Source of the DNA: Nocardia sp. CDC159
GTDB taxonomy: Bacteria > Actinomycetota > Actinomycetes > Mycobacteriales > Mycobacteriaceae
NCBI RefSeq assembly: GCF_023740735.1
Contig: NZ_JAMRXH010000015.1
Coordinates: 62,001 to 126,000 of the forward strand
DNA: 64,000 nt
Reading direction: 5' to 3'
The notes beneath the pieces are model-generated. The model did no database searches and was not told where the DNA came from. It was given only the letters and a program-made list of their open reading frames with translations. A program made the position numbers and the translations under genes. Position 1 is the first letter of the stretch. The number at the start of each line of letters is the position of its first letter. This document shows positions 60,025-64,000 of this stretch, in pieces.

Positions 60025-60467
60025 CCCACTCGGAGCAGGAGCTGTTCAGCGCGGCCGCGATCACCTCCTTCCGGCTCAACGGCCAATTCCTCGGCATCGC
60101 GGAGGAATTGGCCCGCCCGGCCGGGCTCACTGCGGCCTGGTGGCAGGTGCTCGGTGCGGTACTGCCCGAGCCGCTGCCGGTGGCCGGGATCGCCCGCGCC
60201 ATGGGCATCACCCGGCAGAGCGTGCAGCGCATCGCGGATCTGCTGGTGGACAAGGGTTTGGCGGAATACCGGCCGAATCCCGCGCATCGCCGCGCCAAAC
60301 TGGTCGCGATCACCGCCGACGGCCGGGCGGCCGTCGCGCGGATCACGCCCCAGCACGCGGCGCTGTCGAAACGCCTGGCGGCCGAACTGGGTACGGCCGA
60401 ATTCGCGCGCGTCGTCGACGCGCTGACCACCCTGTCCGCGGCGCTGGACCGGCTGGAATCCGAATAG
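60021..60467 (+). CDS. MarR-family transcriptional regulator
   Basis: This 148-residue winged-helix MarR protein has GLTAAWWQVLGAVLPEPLP, the recognition helix region GITRQSVQRIADLLVDKGL and the wing YRPNPAHRRAKLVAIT. MarR dimers bind palindromes and let go on ligand binding or oxidation. The perfect palindrome at 59348-59383 in front of the operon is the obvious site, so it probably represses itself and the DJ-1 gene. The GTG start overlaps the DJ-1 stop. It converges on the HAD gene with a 1-bp gap. Confidence 0.93.
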   Translation: MTHSEQELFSAAAITSFRLNGQFLGIAEELARPAGLTAAWWQVLGAVLPEPLPVAGIARAMGITRQSVQRIADLLVDKGLAEYRPNPAHRRAKLVAITADGRAAVARITPQHAALSKRLAAELGTAEFARVVDALTTLSAALDRLESE

Positions 60468-60468
60468 C

Positions 60469-61269
60469 TCAGGCCGCGAACGGATTCGAGGTGCGGCCCA
60501 CCAGATCGGCCACCGAATCGATCACCAGCGTCGGCCGGTACGGATACTTCTCCACCGACGCGCGCGTGGAGATGCCCGAGGTGACCAGGATGGTCCGCAT
60601 CCCGGCCTCGAGCCCGGAGATGACGTCGGTATCCATCCGGTCGCCGATCATGACCGTGGACTGCGAATGCGCGCCGATGCGTCGCAGCGCCGAACGCATC
60701 ATCAGCGGATTCGGCTTGCCCACGTAGTAGGGGTCCTTACCGGTGGCCCGGGTGATCAGGGCCGCCACCGAACCGGTCGCGGGCAGCAGGCCCTCGCGCG
60801 AGGGCCCGGTCGGGTCCGGATTGGTCGCGATGAAATTGGCGCCGCGGTCGACCAGGCGGATCGCGGTGGTGATCGCCTCGAACGAATAGGTGCGCGTCTC
60901 GCCCAGGACCACATAGTCCGGATCGCTGTCGGTGAGCACGTACCCGATCTCGTGCAGGGCCGTGGTGAGCCCGGACTCGCCGACCACATACGCCGTGCCG
61001 CCCGGCTTCTGATCGTTGAGGAAGGTCGCCGTCGCCAGCGCGGAGGTCCAGATCGACTCCGGCGGAATGTCCAGGCCGGTGTGGCGCAGCCGGGCCTGCA
61101 GATCGCGCGGGGTGCGGATGGAGTTGTTGGTGAGCACCAGGAACGGGATGTCATTGGACTGGAGTTCGGCCAAGAACTTGTCCGCACCGGGCACCAGATG
61201 GTCCTCGTGCACCAGCACCCCGTCCATATCGGTTAAGTAGGACAGGATCGGTTCCTCGTCGGCAGTCAC
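60469..61269 (-). CDS. HAD-IIA family phosphatase (NagD-like)
   Basis: This 266-residue HAD hydrolase has motif I LTDMDGVLVHEDHLVPG (nucleophile Asp), motif II FLVLTNNSIRTPRD, motif III Lys in YYVGKPNPLMM and motif IV MIGDRMDTDVISGLEAGM. A C2 cap lies between motifs II and III. NagD-type enzymes dephosphorylate nucleoside monophosphates or small phosphate esters; the substrate is not assignable. The start is a GTG at 61267-61269. It is divergent from fgd1. Confidence 0.9.
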   Translation of the reverse strand: MTADEEPILSYLTDMDGVLVHEDHLVPGADKFLAELQSNDIPFLVLTNNSIRTPRDLQARLRHTGLDIPPESIWTSALATATFLNDQKPGGTAYVVGESGLTTALHEIGYVLTDSDPDYVVLGETRTYSFEAITTAIRLVDRGANFIATNPDPTGPSREGLLPATGSVAALITRATGKDPYYVGKPNPLMMRSALRRIGAHSQSTVMIGDRMDTDVISGLEAGMRTILVTSGISTRASVEKYPYRPTLVIDSVADLVGRTSNPFAA

Positions 61270-61468
61270 ACAGCCAATTGTGGGCTATCGGGCGGACGAG
61301 GGTGGACTTCTCGGGTATATGCGACGATTCCCACAGCGGCCTAGGGTCGAAGGCGGTCGCGAGTCCCTTCGGCCGGATCCGGTGAAATAGTTGGTTGCCG
61401 CCCGGCGCTGCATTCGGTCGAACGGGAAACGCGGATCCCATCAGCGACAGTGAACAGGAGTGGCGCAA

Positions 61469-62476
61469 GTGAGTGAACTCAAGCTCGGGTACAAGGCGTC
61501 GGCGGAGCAGTTCGGACCTCGCGAACTCGTCGAGCTCGGGGTCCTGGTCGAGGAGCACGGGCTCGACAGCGCCTCGGTCAGCGACCACTTCCAGCCCTGG
61601 CGGCACAAGGGCGGGCACGCCCCGTTCTCGCTGGCCTGGATGACCGCGGTCGGCGAGCGCACCAAGCGCATCCAGCTGGGCACCTCGGTGCTGACCCCGA
61701 CCTTCCGCTACAACCCGGCCGTGATCGCCCAGGCCTTCGCGACCATGGGCCTGCTCTATCCGGGCCGGATCATGCTCGGCGTGGGCACCGGTGAGGCGCT
61801 CAACGAGATCGCGACCGGGTACCAGGGCGAATGGCCCGAGTTCAAGGAGCGCTTCGCCCGGCTGCGCGAGGCCGTGGATCTGATCCGCCAGCTGTGGACC
61901 GGTGACCGGGTCGACTTCCACGGGCAGTACTACAACACCGTCGGTGCCTCCATCTACGACGTTCCCAAGGGCGGCGTTCCGATCTACGTCGCCGCGGGCG
62001 GTCCGCTGGTGGCCAAGTACGCGGGCCGGGCGGGTGACGGTTTCATCTGCACCTCGGGCAAGGGGATGGAGCTCTACACCGACAAGCTCATGCCCGCGGT
62101 GCGGGAGGGCGCCGACAAGGCCGGGCGCTCGGTGGACGATATCGATCGGATGATCGAGATCAAGATCTCCTACGACACCGATCCCGAACTGGCGCTGGAG
62201 AATACGCGCTTCTGGGCGCCGCTGTCGCTGACCCCGGAGCAGAAGCACTCCATCACCGATCCGATCGAGATGGAGGCCGCCGCCGACGCCCTGCCGATCG
62301 AGCAGATCGCCAAGCGCTGGATCGTCGCCAGCGATCCGGACGAGGCCGTCGCCCAGATCAAGCCGTATGTGGACGCCGGGCTCAACCACCTGGTCTTCCA
62401 CGCCCCGGGCCATGATCAGCGCCGGTTCCTGGACCTGTTCCAGCGCGATCTCGCGCCGCGGCTGCGGGCGCTCTAG
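61469..62476 (+). CDS. fgd1: F420-dependent glucose-6-phosphate dehydrogenase
   Basis: This 335-residue luciferase-like TIM-barrel enzyme is nearly collinear with mycobacterial FGD1. SELKLGYKASAEQF, SVSDHFQPWRHKGGHAPFS, GVGTGEALNEIATGYQGEW and NHLVFHAPGHDQRRFLDLF are hallmark stretches; the His in SDHFQPW and the Glu in GTGEALNE correspond to catalytic residues. It oxidises glucose-6-phosphate to phosphogluconolactone while reducing F420, feeding F420H2-dependent reductases. The start is GTG 61469, 8 nt after CAGGAG; GTG 61460 overlaps that ribosome binding site. Its stop shares CTAG with the convergent lipase gene. Confidence 0.97.
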   Translation: MSELKLGYKASAEQFGPRELVELGVLVEEHGLDSASVSDHFQPWRHKGGHAPFSLAWMTAVGERTKRIQLGTSVLTPTFRYNPAVIAQAFATMGLLYPGRIMLGVGTGEALNEIATGYQGEWPEFKERFARLREAVDLIRQLWTGDRVDFHGQYYNTVGASIYDVPKGGVPIYVAAGGPLVAKYAGRAGDGFICTSGKGMELYTDKLMPAVREGADKAGRSVDDIDRMIEIKISYDTDPELALENTRFWAPLSLTPEQKHSITDPIEMEAAADALPIEQIAKRWIVASDPDEAVAQIKPYVDAGLNHLVFHAPGHDQRRFLDLFQRDLAPRLRAL

Positions 62477-63750
62477 TTCGAGCCGTCGAGCTCCGACACC
62501 GACCGCACGTCACGGGTGGCGCAGCCGGACGGTGCCGGGGCCCCGGCGTCCAGGCGCTGGGCGAGCCAGCCGATCGCGGCGGGTCGGCCCGCATCGCCGA
62601 TCGAGGTGTGGTCGGCCGTGAGATCGCGGACGTAGTCCACCGAAGTTCCCGCGGCGCAGTATTTCTCGGCCAGGGCGTCGGTCGAGCCGACCGAGATGAT
62701 CTCGTCGTGCACGTCCTGATAGAGGAATATCGGCGCGGTCGGCGCGTGGCCGCCCAGTGAGACCCGCCGCAGCACATCCGATACCGGTGGTAGCGCGAGG
62801 AATTGGTCGAGAGGCAGATCCAGATAGCGCTGCCAATCGGTGAACATGAACCGGAAGTTGTTGGCGATCACGCATTGTGCGCGCACGGTGTCGAGTGCGG
62901 CCAGGCCCTCCGGCGACATGTGCGCGCGCACCGCGTCGCCGAATTCCGGATAGGCGGTGGCCAGCGACGCGAACAGATCGCCGCCCAGCCCGGCCGAGAC
63001 CGTGCCGTTGCTCTTGCGAATCGAATCGCTGGGCGCGGGGACCGGGGTGCCGATCGACGCCCCGGCCAGATTCAGCTCCGGGGCGTAGCGCGGCTGCACC
63101 TCGGCCGCCCAGCCGGTGGCCAGGCCGCCGCCGGAGTTGCCGTACAGCCCGACCCGGGTGTGCGCGTTCAGGCCCAGCGGGCCGAAGTGTTCCGCGGCGC
63201 GAATGCCGTCGAGAATCAGGTAGCCGGGCTCGTCGGCGACGGCGAAATGCCCGCGGCGGCCCTCGAAATCGGCGATCGAGACCGCCCAGCCGCGCTGTAG
63301 CAGTTCCGCGATATCGGGGCGCTGCATGGTGGCCGCATTGATCGGCAGATCGGGGAGTTCGAGCTGATACGAGGTCACGCAGTCGGGTGCGGAGCTGTTC
63401 TCGTAGGCCTGGAACGCCGCCAGCGGGCGATCCTCCCGGGCGCCCGCGGGCAGCAGCACGGTGGTCACGGTGGCGTCCGGGCGGCCGTCGAGGTCGGTGG
63501 TCCGATAGAGCAATTGCCAGGCGGTCGCCGCAACGGAGATGCCCAGCTGCACGGGCCGCGAGCGCAAAACCGTGCCCGGGGTGGTGTCCGCGAAATCGGC
63601 GGGCGGATCGTAGAACGGATCCGAGCGCGGGGGCGGTGGCAGCAGGTCGGCGTGTGCGGGCGCGGCCACGCCGAGGCCGGTCAGGGCCGCGACGACCGCC
63701 GCGGCGACGGCACCGAGGCGGCGGGTGCGCCGGCGTGCGACTGTGGACAA
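62473..63750 (-). CDS. Secreted lipase of the fungal-type secretory lipase family
   Basis: This 425-residue exported alpha/beta-hydrolase has a signal peptide (about 1-34, twin Arg-containing basic start RRRTRRLG, AxA before DLLPP). The nucleophile elbow is LYGNSGGGLATGWAA, the Asp region is IFLYQDVHDEIISVG and the catalytic His is in DLTADHTSIGDAG. The LIP family hydrolyses esters of long-chain acids. Cys are present in pairs, as expected outside the cell. The start is GTG 63750. It converges on fgd1 with stop codons sharing CTAG. A hairpin at 63820-63839 separates it from the upstream gene. Confidence 0.87.
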   Translation of the reverse strand: MSTVARRRTRRLGAVAAAVVAALTGLGVAAPAHADLLPPPPRSDPFYDPPADFADTTPGTVLRSRPVQLGISVAATAWQLLYRTTDLDGRPDATVTTVLLPAGAREDRPLAAFQAYENSSAPDCVTSYQLELPDLPINAATMQRPDIAELLQRGWAVSIADFEGRRGHFAVADEPGYLILDGIRAAEHFGPLGLNAHTRVGLYGNSGGGLATGWAAEVQPRYAPELNLAGASIGTPVPAPSDSIRKSNGTVSAGLGGDLFASLATAYPEFGDAVRAHMSPEGLAALDTVRAQCVIANNFRFMFTDWQRYLDLPLDQFLALPPVSDVLRRVSLGGHAPTAPIFLYQDVHDEIISVGSTDALAEKYCAAGTSVDYVRDLTADHTSIGDAGRPAAIGWLAQRLDAGAPAPSGCATRDVRSVSELDGSN

Positions 63751-63819
63751 GACCGCTCTCCCATTCGGCAGATAATTCCGAATGGAAACTCTAATGGACG
63801 ACGCCGCGGGCCTTGCTCA

Positions 63820-63839
63820 GGTGTTGCCGACGCAACACC
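63820..63839 (-). terminator. Hairpin between the window-end gene and the lipase gene
   Basis: GGTGTTGC (63820-63827) pairs with GCAACACC (63832-63839) around CGAC. It lies 18 nt past the stop of the minus-strand gene that enters from the window edge and probably terminates it. Confidence 0.6.
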
Positions 63840-63857
63840 CGCGGGCCGTCGCTGTGC

Positions 63858-64000
63858 TCAGGCGCGGGTCAGCGCGAAGATCCGCAGATCCCGGCCGGTG
63901 CGATCGCGATAGGCGGCATACGCCGCGGTGGTCTCCACGAACCGGGCGAAGATCTCCTCCTTGTGCGCCGGATCCTCGACCAGCCGGGCGCGCACCGGGA
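63858..64000 (-). CDS. Probable deazaflavin-dependent reductase/nitroreductase, C-terminal end (partial)
   Basis: Only the last 46 codons are in the window, ending at TGA 63858-63860. The visible sequence includes HKEEIFARFVETTAAYAAY and RTGRDLRIFALTRA. The YxxYxxRTGRxLxIF pattern resembles the C-terminus of Ddn-type F420H2-dependent reductases. The position beside fgd1, which makes F420H2, supports this but does not prove it. The gene continues beyond 64000, so no catalytic residue can be checked. Confidence 0.4.
   Translation of the reverse strand, partial: PVRARLVEDPAHKEEIFARFVETTAAYAAYRDRTGRDLRIFALTRA

Overview
The window is chromosomal DNA from a very high-GC, mycolic-acid-containing actinomycete, most probably Nocardia or a close relative. 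This is inferred from iniBAC, a fused HadA/HadB dehydratase, an EmbR-like regulator, a TtfA homologue, F420-dependent glucose-6-phosphate dehydrogenase, frequent GTG/TTG starts and many apparently leaderless genes. From memory, much of the gene order matches the Mycobacterium tuberculosis Rv0341-Rv0407 stretch, rearranged and with insertions. No tRNA, rRNA, CRISPR array, prophage or insertion sequence was recognised.

Layout. 1-3.7 kb: iniB (3' end), iniA and iniC, the dynamin-like envelope-stress operon. 3.7-4.9 kb: a zinc-type alcohol dehydrogenase. 5-9.3 kb: dnaK-grpE-dnaJ-hspR with HspR (HAIR) sites and a strong terminator. 9.7-13.2 kb: three related flavin reductases, two with an N-terminal globin domain (type II flavohaemoglobins). 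13.3-17 kb: a quinone-oxidoreductase-like enzyme and clpB, which has its own HAIR site overlapping a SigH-type promoter. 17-21.9 kb: a DUF5666 membrane protein, ttfA, a decayed SDR gene, pyrE, fabH and a YhhN protein. 22-25.6 kb: a NarL-type two-component system, a DUF4190 protein and a SpoU methyltransferase. 25.6-31.5 kb: a UvrA-like ABC ATPase divergent from a WYL regulator, a GH76 glycosidase and two DedA proteins. 31.7-40 kb: fba, an EmbR-like regulator, an excalibur protein, a DUF4185 protein, fused hadAB and a long Pro/Thr-rich membrane protein. 40-45.3 kb: DUF3151, a FUSC transporter, an M50 protease pair and purA. 45.3-48.6 kb: a MocR regulator next to two small membrane-protein genes with near-identical leaders, an MGMT and a hypothetical protein. 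48.8-56.8 kb: a large LuxR/AAA regulator, mcr, secreted proteins, a purine-nucleoside-permease-like lipoprotein, an amidohydrolase and fprA behind an iron box. 57-59.3 kb: a SAM-IV riboswitch, a 13-codon polycysteine leader ORF, a rhodanese and metZ. 59.4-64 kb: a DJ-1/MarR operon under a perfect palindromic operator, a HAD phosphatase, fgd1, a secretory lipase and the end of a probable deazaflavin-dependent reductase.

Genes acting together. The chaperone operon and clpB form one HspR/SigH heat-shock and redox regulon. TtfA, FabH, HadAB, IniA/IniC and GH76 all concern the mycomembrane or lipoglycan envelope. The rhodanese-metZ operon appears to be read out by two sensors in series, a SAM riboswitch and then a cysteine-codon-rich leader peptide; this is the most exciting regulatory arrangement here. 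Other items worth a second look are a hairpin family with a constant loop core, two tandem-repeat arrays, and duplicated promoter leaders at the MocR locus.
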